Shown in pieces: positions 8,403-17,900 of a stretch of 64,000 nucleotides of DNA. Position 1 is the first letter of the stretch. The number at the start of each line of letters is the position of its first letter. Below the pieces are notes generated by a model. The model did not search any database and was not told the origin of the DNA. It saw only the letters and a program-made list of their open reading frames with translations. The DNA comes from DASRRB01 sp036732755 (lineage in GTDB: Bacteria > Planctomycetota > B15-G4 > SIAN01): positions 20,214 through 84,213 of the forward strand of contig DAINBU010000008.1 in assembly GCA_036732755.1 (NCBI GenBank), given 5' to 3'. The position numbers were made by a program, and so were the translations under genes.

Positions 8403-10427
8403 TCAGAAGCAATCGGCCACGCGCGCCAGCCGGCCGCTCCATTCGAGCATCTGCCGCTCGAGATCGCAGGGGTACTCGATCGCGACGTCGGCGATCGCTC
8501 CGTCGGCGCCGCGCGTCGCGCGCAGGCGCGGCTGGACGAAGCCGGTGTACGCGGGCAAGTCCAGCATCTTGAAGCGCGCCACGATCTCGTCGCGCAGCTC
8601 GGGCTCGAAGGCGATCCCGTGCTCCTCGAACAAGCGGCGCGCCGCCGCGTAGTCGCCCTCCGACTTGATGCGCTGGACCTCGCACAAGAGGTCGCGCGCC
8701 CCCTGCCGCCACGCCTTCGGGTCGACCACGCACCAGTAGGTCTTGCCGTCGCGCCGGCGCACCTCGATCGCACGCGTGTTGGCCATGAGCCAGCGCACCA
8801 CCATCTGGCGGTTGCGCATGTGGTCCTCTTCGAGGTGCGTGCCCACCTTCACGCGGTTGAGCTGGGTGAGGGCGGCCCGCGTGTAGCCCTCGTACTCGGT
8901 GCGCTCGACCAGGCCGGCGTCCTCGACCAGGCCGAGCTCGACCAGCTTCAGGTCGCCGATGAAGCTGAGCGCGACGAGGTCGGCGCGCGCCTCCTCGAGC
9001 GAGGAGTAGTACTCCTTGATGTGGTCGGCAGGGTCGCCGAAGAGGTGCTCGGCGCTGCGGCCCGACGCGTGGCCGATCACCTCGTGCATGTTGGTCGTGA
9101 GCGCGTCGCAGAGCGGCTTCCACTTCTTGGCGCGCTCGAACTCCGCGTCATCGAAGCAGAACTCCCGGCGTGACGCCGCGGGCGACGCCTTCTCGTACGC
9201 CTCGACCACGTTGCCGAGCGAGACCGACTTGCTGCCGTATCTCTCGCGGAGATCCTGCGGATTGGGGAGGTTGATGCCGATCGGCGTGATCGGCCCCGAA
9301 TCGCCCGTCTCGAGCACCACCTGGATCGCCTTGGCCGAGATCCCCTTCACCACCGGCTTCTTGTAGGCGTCGGCGTACGGCATGCGGTCCTCGAACCACT
9401 GCGCGTGCGTCGCGAACTGCCGGATCTGGTGCATCTTGTCGGGGTCGTCGAAGTAGACCAGCGACTCCCACGAGCCCTTGACGCCGCGCGCGTCCATGTA
9501 GGTCTCGACGAAGCCCTGGATCGTGTCGACCGGCGAGTCCTGGTCGGCGACCCACGCGACGCAGTACTCGCGGAACGCCGCCTCCTCGCCGGTGCGCAAC
9601 CAATGAATCAAAGCGCGTAACGAACTCGCCATCGGCGGCGTCGAAAACGGGATCGCCGCCTCGAGGTGGCGCACCACCTCGGCGAGCTGGCGCGCGCAAC
9701 GGCCCGGCGGCACGAGGCCGTCGAAGCCGGCGCGGTAGACCTCCTCCTCGAGCCGGCCGTCGGCGTGCTTGATCAGGCGGCTGTTCAGGCCGTAGCGCTC
9801 CTTGAAGCCGGCCAGGTCCTTCATCGTGACGCCGCGGTAGTGGTGGTTGGACGACGCGGCGAGCAGGTCGCGCCCCGGCTCGGGCGTCTTGCAGGTGCAG
9901 AGCGGATCGTGGTCGGGGTCGAAGAGGACCGGCGCGAGCCGCTCGAGCAGCGCGGCGGTCGTCTCCTCTTCGCACTTCGGCAGCTGCGCGCCGCGCGCTT
10001 CGGCGAGGCGGACCAGCTCCTCGAACGCCTCGCGCCGGCAGCCGAGCACGAACTTGCGGCTCGTCAGGTGGTGGTGCGGCCCGGAGTGGAGCCAGCAGAG
10101 CTTCGCGTAGCGGCGCACTTCGGCGACGGTCGCCTTCGCGACGCCCTCCGCCTCGAGCTCCGCGGCCGCCTCCTCCCAACGCGGCCCGACGCAGCGCAGC
10201 GCGACGAGCACCTCTTCGATCAGGTCGCGCAGTTCCAGGGAATGTCGGTAGCGCTGGTCGAGGTAGACGTCGCGTCCCGCCAGCGCCGCCTGGCAGAGGT
10301 GCCAGAGCAGCGTGCGCTCGCGCAGCGCGAGCCGCTCGAAGCCGTCGGCGTAGAGCTGCACGACCGCGGCGTCGTCGACGCGCTCGAGCAGCCATCGGCG
10401 TTCGTCGTTCGTCACGCTCGCTCCCAT
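8403..10427 (-). CDS. Peptidase family M49 (dipeptidyl-peptidase III-like)
   Basis: This is a zinc metallopeptidase of family M49, which removes dipeptides from the N-terminus of peptides. The 674-residue length suits the family. The zinc site is present as H-E-V-I-G-H (HExxGH) at about residues 447-452 and E-E-A-R-A-D at about 476-481, matching the second-ligand motif EExRAE/D. There is no signal peptide, so a cytoplasmic location is expected. The ATG at 10427 is the only reasonable start. Around 9598-9633 there is a short patch of AT-rich, rare codons (AGT, TTA, GCT, TTG, ATT, CAT) unlike the rest of the gene, with the reading frame intact. The gene is divergent from mprF across a 76-bp gap. 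Confidence 0.9.
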   Translation of the reverse strand: MGASVTNDERRWLLERVDDAAVVQLYADGFERLALRERTLLWHLCQAALAGRDVYLDQRYRHSLELRDLIEEVLVALRCVGPRWEEAAAELEAEGVAKATVAEVRRYAKLCWLHSGPHHHLTSRKFVLGCRREAFEELVRLAEARGAQLPKCEEETTAALLERLAPVLFDPDHDPLCTCKTPEPGRDLLAASSNHHYRGVTMKDLAGFKERYGLNSRLIKHADGRLEEEVYRAGFDGLVPPGRCARQLAEVVRHLEAAIPFSTPPMASSLRALIHWLRTGEEAAFREYCVAWVADQDSPVDTIQGFVETYMDARGVKGSWESLVYFDDPDKMHQIRQFATHAQWFEDRMPYADAYKKPVVKGISAKAIQVVLETGDSGPITPIGINLPNPQDLRERYGSKSVSLGNVVEAYEKASPAASRREFCFDDAEFERAKKWKPLCDALTTNMHEVIGHASGRSAEHLFGDPADHIKEYYSSLEEARADLVALSFIGDLKLVELGLVEDAGLVERTEYEGYTRAALTQLNRVKVGTHLEEDHMRNRQMVVRWLMANTRAIEVRRRDGKTYWCVVDPKAWRQGARDLLCEVQRIKSEGDYAAARRLFEEHGIAFEPELRDEIVARFKMLDLPAYTGFVQPRLRATRGADGAIADVAIEYPCDLERQMLEWSGRLARVADCF

Positions 10428-10439
10428 GCACCGCCGGGT

Positions 10440-10460
10440 CGCCGATTCTCCCGATCGGCG
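10440..10460. promoter_or_regulatory. inverted repeat between divergent M49 and mprF genes
   Basis: A 7-bp inverted repeat, CGCCGAT with ATCGGCG, separated by 7 bases, sits in the 76-bp gap between two divergent genes. A regulator-binding site is possible; no recogniser is evident. In such GC-rich DNA a 7-bp match can occur by chance. Confidence 0.25.
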
Positions 10461-10503
10461 GACGGCGACACGAGCGGCAGGGCGTCGCTAACTTCCCGGC
10501 TCG

Positions 10504-13161
10504 ATGGAGCCGGAGCCCGAACCCGAACCCGCTGCCGAACCGGTGCCGTCGGTCGTGCGCGCGCGGTTCGCACCGTTCCTGCGCTTCGTCCCGCTGGTCG
10601 TCGCGCTGGCGCTCGCGGCGGCCGCCTTCTTCGCGCTCCAAAGAGCGCTGCACGAGCACTCCTTCGCCGAGCTGCGCCACGCCGTCAAGAACCTCCCGCC
10701 GCGCCAGCTCGTGCACGCGGCGCTGTGGACCGCGCTCTCCTACTTCGTCCTCATTGGCTACGACGCGCTCGCGCTGACCACGTTGAAAATCAAACTGCCG
10801 TTCCGGCGCACCATGCTCGCGTCGTTCCTCGGGTACGTCTTCAGCAACAACCTCAGCCTCTCGATGCTGAGCAGCAAAACAGCGCGCTAACGCGTCTACT
10901 CGGGTTTCGGGCTGTCGACCTTCGACATCGCGAAGGTGGTCGCGATCTGCGCGGCGACCTTCTGGCTCGGGATCCTGGCGCTCGCCGGCCTGGTGCTGGC
11001 CGGCGCGCCCGAGCTCATCGTCGGCAACCTCCGCTTCACCGGCTTTCACGTCCCGACGTGGGCGGCGCGGGGGATCGGCGCGCTGCTGCTCGCGACCGCG
11101 GCCGCCTACATCGTGCTGTGCGCGCTGCGGCGCGCACCGCTCGCCTGGCGCAAGCACGAGATCGCGCTGCCGACCCCGGCGATCGCGACGACGCAGGTGG
11201 TGCTCTCGATCGCCGACTGGTGCGTGGCGGCGGCGGTGCTCTGGGCGCTGCTGCCCCCCGATCCGGAGCTCACCTATCCGCGCCTGCTCGGCGTCTTCCT
11301 CACCGCGCAGATCGTCGCGGTGGCGAGCCACGTGCCCGGCGGGCTCGGCATCTTCGAGGTGCTGGTGCTCGCGCTGCTGAAGCAGGACGACCCGACTCCG
11401 GAGCTGCTCGGGGCGCTCCTCGCCTACCGCATCCTCTACTACCTCGTGCCGCTCGCGATCGGCACGGTCGTCTTCGCCGGCCACGAGCTCCACCGCCGCC
11501 TCTCCGGCGTCGAACGCGTGTCGAACTTCGTCGCGCGCGTCGCGCCGGCGCTCGTGCCGCGCGCGCTCGCCTTCTCGACCTTCTGGGCCGGCGCGATCCT
11601 GATCGCGTCGGGGGCGCTGCCGACCGCCGGCGAGCGCGCGCGCTGGCTCTCGGCCGCCGTCCCGCTCTCGCTGGTCGAGGCGAGCCACTTCCTGGCGAGC
11701 GTGAGCGGCATCGCGCTGCTCGTGCTGGCGCGCGGGCTCCACCAGCGGCTGCGCTTCGCGTGGGGCGCGACGGCGGTGCTGCTCGGAGCGGGCGCGCTCA
11801 TGTCGCTGGTGAAGGGGCTCGACTGGGAAGAGGCGACGGTGCTGTCGCTCCTGCTGGCAGCCCATCTCCCGTGCCGGCGCCACTTCACGCGCCACTCGTC
11901 GCTGCTCCATTCGCCGCTCTCGGTGCGCTGGGTGGTCGCGGTGGCGGTCGTGCTCGGCAGCGCGGCGTGGCTCGGCCTCTTCTCGTTCCGCCACGTCGAG
12001 TACAGCAACGACCTCTGGTGGCGCTTCGCCTTCGACTCCGACGCGCCGCGCATGCTGCGCTCGCTCACCGGCGCGGCGATCTTCGGCTTCGCCTACGCGC
12101 TCTCGCGCCTGCTCAAGCCGGCGCAGCCGGTGCCGCCGCCCGCCGACGCGGCGAGCCTCGAGCGCGCGCTGCCGCTGATCCGCCGCGCCCCCGACGCGCT
12201 GGCGCGCCTCGCGCTGGTCGGCGACAAGTCGCTCCTCTTTTCGGAGCCGGGCAAGGGCGGCGCGGAGCGCGCCTTCCTGATGTTCGCGGTGCAGGGGCGG
12301 AGCTGGGTCGCGCTCGGCGATCCGATCGGCGACCCCGACGCCGGCGACGAGCTCGGCTGGCGCTTCCACGAGATGGTGCACGAGCACGGCGGGCGGACCG
12401 TCTTCTACCAGGTGCTCGCCGACCACCTCCCGCTCTACCTCGAGCTCGGGCTGCGGCTCCTGAAGCTCGGTGAGGAGGCGCGCGTGCCGCTGAAGGAGTT
12501 CGAGCTGCGCGGCAAGTCGCGCCGCAACCTGCGCCGCTCGTGCGAGCGCGCCGCCGAGGCGGGCGGGACGTTCGAGCTGATCAAGACGGCCGACGTCCCG
12601 GCGGCGCTGGCCGAGCTCGCGCGCGTCTCCGACGAATGGCTCGAGTCGAAAGCGACGCGCGAGAAGGGCTTCTCGATCGGCCGCTTCGACGCGGCCTACC
12701 TCGCGCGCGGCCCGGTCGCCGTTGTCCGCAGCGCAGGCCAAATCGTCGCCTTCGCGAACGTCTGGGCCGATGAGGCGGCCGACGCGTCGCGCGAGGAGCT
12801 CTCGATCGACCTGATGCGCACGGCGCGCGACGCGCCGGAGGGCGCCATGGACTTCCTCGTCGTGCAGCTGATCGAGTGGGGCCGCGCGCAGGGATACGCC
12901 TGGTTCAACCTCGGCATGGCGCCGCTCGCCGGCCTCGAGGCGCGCCCGCTCGCGACCGCGTGGAGCCGCGTCGCCGCCGCGCTCTTCCGCCACGGCGAAT
13001 CGCTCTACAACTTCCAGGGCGTGCGCCAGTGGAAGAACAAGTTCGACCCGGTCTGGCGGCCGCGCTACCTCGCCTCGCCGGGCGGACTGCTGCTGCCGTC
13101 GGTGCTGCGCGACGTGACCGCGCTGGTGGCCGGCGGCGTGCGCGGCGTTTTCAGGAAGTAG
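10504..13161 (+). pseudogene. mprF: mprF (lysylphosphatidylglycerol synthase/flippase) with in-frame TAA
   Basis: MprF attaches an amino acid to phosphatidylglycerol and flips the product, lowering membrane negative charge. The N-terminal part is the multi-span flippase domain and the last 330 residues are the synthase domain (G-D-P-I-G-D-P near 12316, then F-Q-V/F-Y-Q-V and the final F-Q-G-V-R-Q-W-K-N-K-F-D-P-V-W-R-P-R-Y). Codon 129 is TAA (10888-10890). The frame stays open on both sides: family members read S-M-L, about six residues, then R-Y-R-x-Y-S-G-F-G, and here the Tyr position is TAA, one base from TAC. The six preceding codons are also unusual (AGC AGC AAA ACA GCG CGC). It could be a genuine nonsense mutation, an assembly error, or restart at the GTG at 10936. 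The gene is otherwise complete and overlaps the convergent gene by 97 bp. Confidence 0.85.
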
Positions 13162-13736
13162 GCGACCATCCACGCGAGGCCGCCGCCGCCCGCGACGCCG
13201 ATCGCGAACGTCTCGAAGTCGCGCCAGTGCAGCATCTTCATCGCGGCGACCGCCGCGAAGAGCGCGAGGCCGACGCCGGCCTCGAAGCGCGCGAAGGCGA
13301 CGGCGGGTCGCGCGGTCGGGCCCGCCGAGAAGGCGCGCGCCCGAAGGCGCAGCACGAGGAAGTAGGTGAGCAGCAGCACATGGCCGCTGATCGGAAGCCG
13401 GATCCCGAGGCGAAGGTTCGAGACGACGACGAGCAGCGCGACGCTCGCGCCGAGCACGACGGTCCGCTTCGCGAACAGGCCGACCTCGAGCGCCGCGTCG
13501 AGCACGTCCGCGAGCAGCATCCCGAGCACCGGGAACGCGGCGAGCATGTACCAGGTCGGCGCGATCTCTTCGATCTCGCGCGTGCCGACGATCACCTTGA
13601 CCGGTCCCTTGGACGCGAGCCACGCCGCGCCCGCCGCCATGACCGCGACGATCACCACGCCGCGCGCGATCAGCCGGTGGACTTCGCGGTGCTCCTGCTC
13701 CGAAGCGGCCGCCCCGATCCAGCGGCGCGCGCTCAT
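13065..13736 (-). CDS. small polytopic membrane protein, unknown
   Basis: I do not recognise this 223-residue protein. It has about five or six hydrophobic spans between residues 20 and 195 and a polar, Ser/Pro/Thr-rich tail. Its ATG at 13736 overlaps the TGA of namZ (ATGA), so it is translationally coupled to the muramidase operon. Its last 30 codons lie antisense inside the 3' end of mprF (13065-13161); the tail is low-complexity and looks like extension into a neighbour's DNA. A role as an accessory membrane component of the salvage locus is possible only by association. Confidence 0.7.
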   Translation of the reverse strand: MSARRWIGAAASEQEHREVHRLIARGVVIVAVMAAGAAWLASKGPVKVIVGTREIEEIAPTWYMLAAFPVLGMLLADVLDAALEVGLFAKRTVVLGASVALLVVVSNLRLGIRLPISGHVLLLTYFLVLRLRARAFSAGPTARPAVAFARFEAGVGLALFAAVAAMKMLHWRDFETFAIGVAGGGGLAWMVAYFLKTPRTPPATSAVTSRSTDGSSSPPGEAR

Positions 13737-14950
13737 TCGTAGAGCCGGTACGGCGCCGTCGCGCGCCGCCACTCCTCGGGCCGCGCGTCGCACGCCGCGT
13801 CGAGGTGCTCGGGCTTCGTCCACGCCCCCGCCTCGATGTTCTTTCGGACGAGGTCCCCGCCGGTGATGCAGTCGATCGGCATCTTGGTGCGCTCGTACTC
13901 GTAGGGCGGCGCCTTCCAGGCGATCGCGTCGGGCCAGAGCCGGCCGATCCTCGCGAGCAGTGCGAGCGTGGTGCGGTAGGGCCGGAACGCCGCGGCGTCG
14001 GTCACGTGGAGGAAGAGGCCGCCGCACGATTCGCCCTTGCACTTCTGGAAGGTCGGCACGAAGCGGATCGGCCGGAAGGCGACGCCCGGCAGCCGGAACG
14101 CCTCGAGCTCGTCGCGCAGCGCGTACGGATCGATGAACGGCGCGCCGCCGATCTCGAAGGGCGTCGTCGTGCCGCGTCCTTCGGAGAGGTTGGTCCCTTC
14201 GAGCAGCACCTGTCCGGGATAGACGTCGACGCCTTCGCTGCGCGGCAGGTTCGGCGAGGTCGGCACCCACGGACGGCCGAGATCGCTCCAGCGCATCGCC
14301 CGCCGCCAGCCGCGCAGGCGCACCACCTCGACCTGCGCGCCGATCTTCAGCGCCGCGTTGGCCCACAGCGCGAGCTCCCCCATCGTCAGGTCGTGGCGCA
14401 TCGGCATCGGCGCGCGCCCGACGAAGCTCGTGAACTTCGGATCGAGCCAGGCGCCCTCGACCTCGAGTCCGCCGAGCGGGTTGGGGCGGTCGAGCACGAC
14501 GACCGGGACGCCCGCCTCCTTGCACGCCTCGAGGCAGTGGGTCACCGTCCAGAGGAACGTGTAGACGCGGCAGCCGACGTCCTGCAGGTCGACGACGAAG
14601 GCGTCGAGGCCTTCGAGCCATTCACGCTTGGGCCGGCGCGTCTCGCTGTAGAGGCTGAAGAGCGGCGCGCCGGTCTGCGGCTCGCGGCCGTGGCCCGACT
14701 CGACCATGTTGTCCTGCTGTTCCGCGAAGAGACCGTGCTGCGGCGAGAAGAGCGCGGCGAGGCGGCCGGGGAAGCGCGCGTGCATCGCCTCGTGCGCGAG
14801 CGTGAATCCGGCGTCGACCGACGCCTGGTTCATGAGGAGTCCGAAGCGGCCGCGGCGCAGCGGCTCGGGCAGCACGTCCGGTGCGGCGCCGCTCTCGAGC
14901 GCAACGTCGAGTCCGGTGCGGAAATCGGTGCCGATCGGGCTCCCGGGCAT
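13733..14950 (-). CDS. namZ: NamZ-type exo-beta-N-acetylmuramidase (DUF1343)
   Basis: DUF1343 proteins include Bacillus subtilis NamZ (YbbC), which removes MurNAc from the non-reducing ends of peptidoglycan fragments. The 405-residue protein has the family landmarks in order: G-L-L-M-N-Q-A-S near 35, L-F-S-P-Q-H-G-L-F near 68, D-L-Q-D-V-G-C-R-V-Y-T near 122, V-L-D-R-P-N-P-L-G-G near 150, then E-G-T-N-L-S-E-G-R-G-T-T-T-P-F. No signal peptide is obvious, unlike the fused copy upstream. The ATG at 14950 has AGGAAGG about 14 bases upstream. It is 32 bp downstream of the fusion gene and overlaps the next gene by 4 bp. Two NamZ domains in one operon may differ in substrate length or location. Confidence 0.92.
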   Translation of the reverse strand: MPGSPIGTDFRTGLDVALESGAAPDVLPEPLRRGRFGLLMNQASVDAGFTLAHEAMHARFPGRLAALFSPQHGLFAEQQDNMVESGHGREPQTGAPLFSLYSETRRPKREWLEGLDAFVVDLQDVGCRVYTFLWTVTHCLEACKEAGVPVVVLDRPNPLGGLEVEGAWLDPKFTSFVGRAPMPMRHDLTMGELALWANAALKIGAQVEVVRLRGWRRAMRWSDLGRPWVPTSPNLPRSEGVDVYPGQVLLEGTNLSEGRGTTTPFEIGGAPFIDPYALRDELEAFRLPGVAFRPIRFVPTFQKCKGESCGGLFLHVTDAAAFRPYRTTLALLARIGRLWPDAIAWKAPPYEYERTKMPIDCITGGDLVRKNIEAGAWTKPEHLDAACDARPEEWRRATAPYRLYE

Positions 14951-14982
14951 CCTTCGCCGTTCCTTCCTCAATAAAGGGGGGC

Positions 14983-17900
14983 TCAGTACCGGAGGAACCG
15001 CGCCCGGCGGCGCCGGAACTCCTCCACGTCGCGCTCCCAGAGGCGGGCGATCTCCTCCGCGCTCCGGCCCTCGTGCAGCGCGTCGAGCGTCGCCTTCGAG
15101 CGGAGCAGGCCGTCCATCTTGGCGTCGAGCCACGCGGTCGGTGCGATTTCGTGCAGGGCGACCGCGACCGAAAGCGCGACGCGCATCGGCTCGAGCCGGG
15201 AGCGGTCGGTGATCTGGAAGCGGACGCCCCCGCAGCGCTGGTCGGCGAAGAGCGACGCGGTCGGCGTGAACTCGACCGGCATCGCCGTCGCGCCGGGGAG
15301 GTCGGCCTGCGCGAGCGCCGCGGCGAGCGCGCGCCCGTCGAGCCACGGCGCGCCGATCTGCTCGAAGGGGCGCTCGGTCCCGCGCCCGACCGAGAGATTC
15401 GTGGGCTCGAAGAGGACGAGCCCCGAGTAGAGCAGCGTCGCCTCGACCCCGCGCAGGTTGGGCGACGGATCGACCCAGCGCAGCCCCGTCTCGTCGAAGA
15501 GCTGCGCGCGACGCCACCCCTCCATCGCGATCACTTGGAGCTCGACGTCGAGCGGCCGCTCGGCGCGCACCATCTCCGCGAGCTCGCCGATCGTCATGCC
15601 GTGCCGGAACGCGACCGGGTGCCAGTTCGTGAGCGTCGGCTCGGCCGGATCGGGCAGCGGCCCCTCGACCGCGAGCCCGCCGACCGGATTGGGCCGGTCG
15701 AGGACGACGACGCGCACCTTGGTGCCGGCCACCGCCTCGAGCGCGCGCATCAGCGTCCCGACGTAGGTGTAGCAGCGCGCCCCCGCGTCCTGGAGGTCGA
15801 CGACCAGCGTGTCGACGTCGGCGAAGGCCGCCGGCGTCGCGCGGCCCGCCGACGAGCCGGAGTAGAGGCTGCGGATCGGCAGCCCGGTCTTCGGCTCGAC
15901 GCCGTCGGCGATCGCCCCTTCGTCGCGGCCGCCGAGGCCGTGCTCCGGCGAGTAGAGCGCGACGAGCTTCAGGTTCGGCGCGCTCGCGAGGAGCTCGAGC
16001 GTCGGCGTGCCGTCGCCCGCGCGCCCGGTCGCGTTCGTGACGAGCCCGACCCGGCGCCCGGCGAGCGGCGCGAAGCCCGCGGCGCGCAGCACGTCGATGC
16101 CGGTGCGCACCGCGGCGTGCGCGTCCGCGCCGGCCGGAGGCGGTGCGAGGTCGCCCGCGTCCGCGCCGCTCGTCGCGCGGCCGACCGCCGCGGCGGCGAT
16201 CGAGCCGATGCGGCCGATCAGCGGATTCACGACCCCCTTGCCGTCGGGGTGGACGCGGTTGCTGAGGAAGACCACGAAGAGGTCGAGGCCGGGGTCGATC
16301 CAGAGGCTCGTGCCGGTGAAGCCGCCATGGCCGAACGCACGCGCGGTCATGAGCTCGCCGCGGTTGGACGAGAAGCGGCTGCGCGCGTCGAAGCCCGGCG
16401 TGCGCCACTGCGCGCGGACGCCGTCGCCGCCCGCGACCGGCTCGGCGGTGGAGAGCAGCGCGACGGTGCGCGGCGAGAGGACGCGCACGCCGTCGAGCTC
16501 GCCCTCGTTCAGGAGCATCCGGGCATAGCGCGACAAGTCGCGCGCCGTCGAGAAGAGGCCGGCGTGACCGGCGACGCCGCCGAGCCGCGCGGCCCGCGGG
16601 TCGTGCACCTCCCCCTGCAGGAGCGCGCCGTCGCGCGGCTCGGTCGGCGCCGCTCGCGTGCGCAATTCGGGGCCGGGCAGGAAGCCGGTCTCGCGCATGC
16701 GCAGCGGGGCGAAAAGGCGCGCGCGCACGTACTCGGCGAGCCCCTCGCCGCTCGCGCGCTCGACCACCTTGCCGAGGAGCTCGTAGCCGACGTCGCTGTA
16801 GGCGAACTGCGACCCGGGCTCGGTCGTCGGCGCCTGCGAGTAGAGGCGCGCCCACATCTGCTCTTGGGTGCCGGCGTAGTCGGCGAGGTCGTTGTCGGGG
16901 ACGAAGCCGGCGACGTGCAGGAGCGCGTCGCGCAGCGTCACCTTGCGCTTGCGCTCGAGCGCCGGGTCGCCGTTCCGTGACGCCGGCTCGGACGGCGCGA
17001 ACTCCGGCAGCCAGTTCGTGAGCGGGTCCTCGAGCCGCAGCTTCCCGCGCTCGACGAGCAGGGCGAGGCTGGTCGCCGTCGCGATCGGTTTCGTGAGCGA
17101 CGCGAGGTCGAAGAGCGTGTCGGTGGTCATGGGGGCGCGCTCGGGGACGAGCGCGCGGTCGCCGTAGGCCTTCAGGAACTTCACGCCGTCGTGCCGCCCG
17201 ACCGCGACGACGCAGCCGGGCAGCTTCTTCTGCGCCAGCGCCTCTTCGACCACGCCGTCGACGCGCGCGAGCCAGCCGAGGTCGAGCGGCGCCGCCGCCG
17301 GAGCGGCGCGCCCGAGGTCGTCGGGCGCCTTCGTGCGATTGAGGAAGAGCACGAGGTCGTGGCTGTCGCGGCCCGACGCGACGAGGTCGAGCCGCCCGTC
17401 GCCGTCGAGGTCGCCGAGTACGAGGTCCTCGCAGGCGATGCGGTCGTCGAGGTCGCGCCGCTCGAAGCGCGGCGGATCGTCGGAGATCGGCGCGTAGAAG
17501 CGCAGCCCCGTCTTCCCACGCGCATCGGGCCGCCGCCAGCCCGCCACCACCTGGTCGTCGCCGCGCGAGAGGAGGTCGCCGGTCCCCAGCGCGTGCCCCT
17601 CGCTCAGCGAGTCGTCGAGGAGCAGCGGCGTCCAGCGGCCGCCCGCCGCCGGCGGCTCGATCCAGGCGACCAGCCGCGACCCGTGCATCGGCTCGATGGT
17701 CGCGAGGTAACGCCGCCCGTTCGCGAAGCGGCCGGCTCGGATCTCACCGGCACCCGCGAAGTCGGGCGCGCCCGCGTGCGGACCGATCAGCTCCGTCTTC
17801 GTCCAGGTTTCGCCGCGCGCGGCGCGGTCGAAGAGGAAGACGCCCTCGCGCGCCGCGACCAGCAGCTCCTCGTCGGCGTCGCCGTCCCACTCGACGACCG

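Noticed and set aside
9148..13623. Long minus-strand frame of 1491 codons covering the 5' part of the M49 gene and mprF.
   Set aside because: It is a shadow frame with no recognisable domain, lying over well-supported genes.
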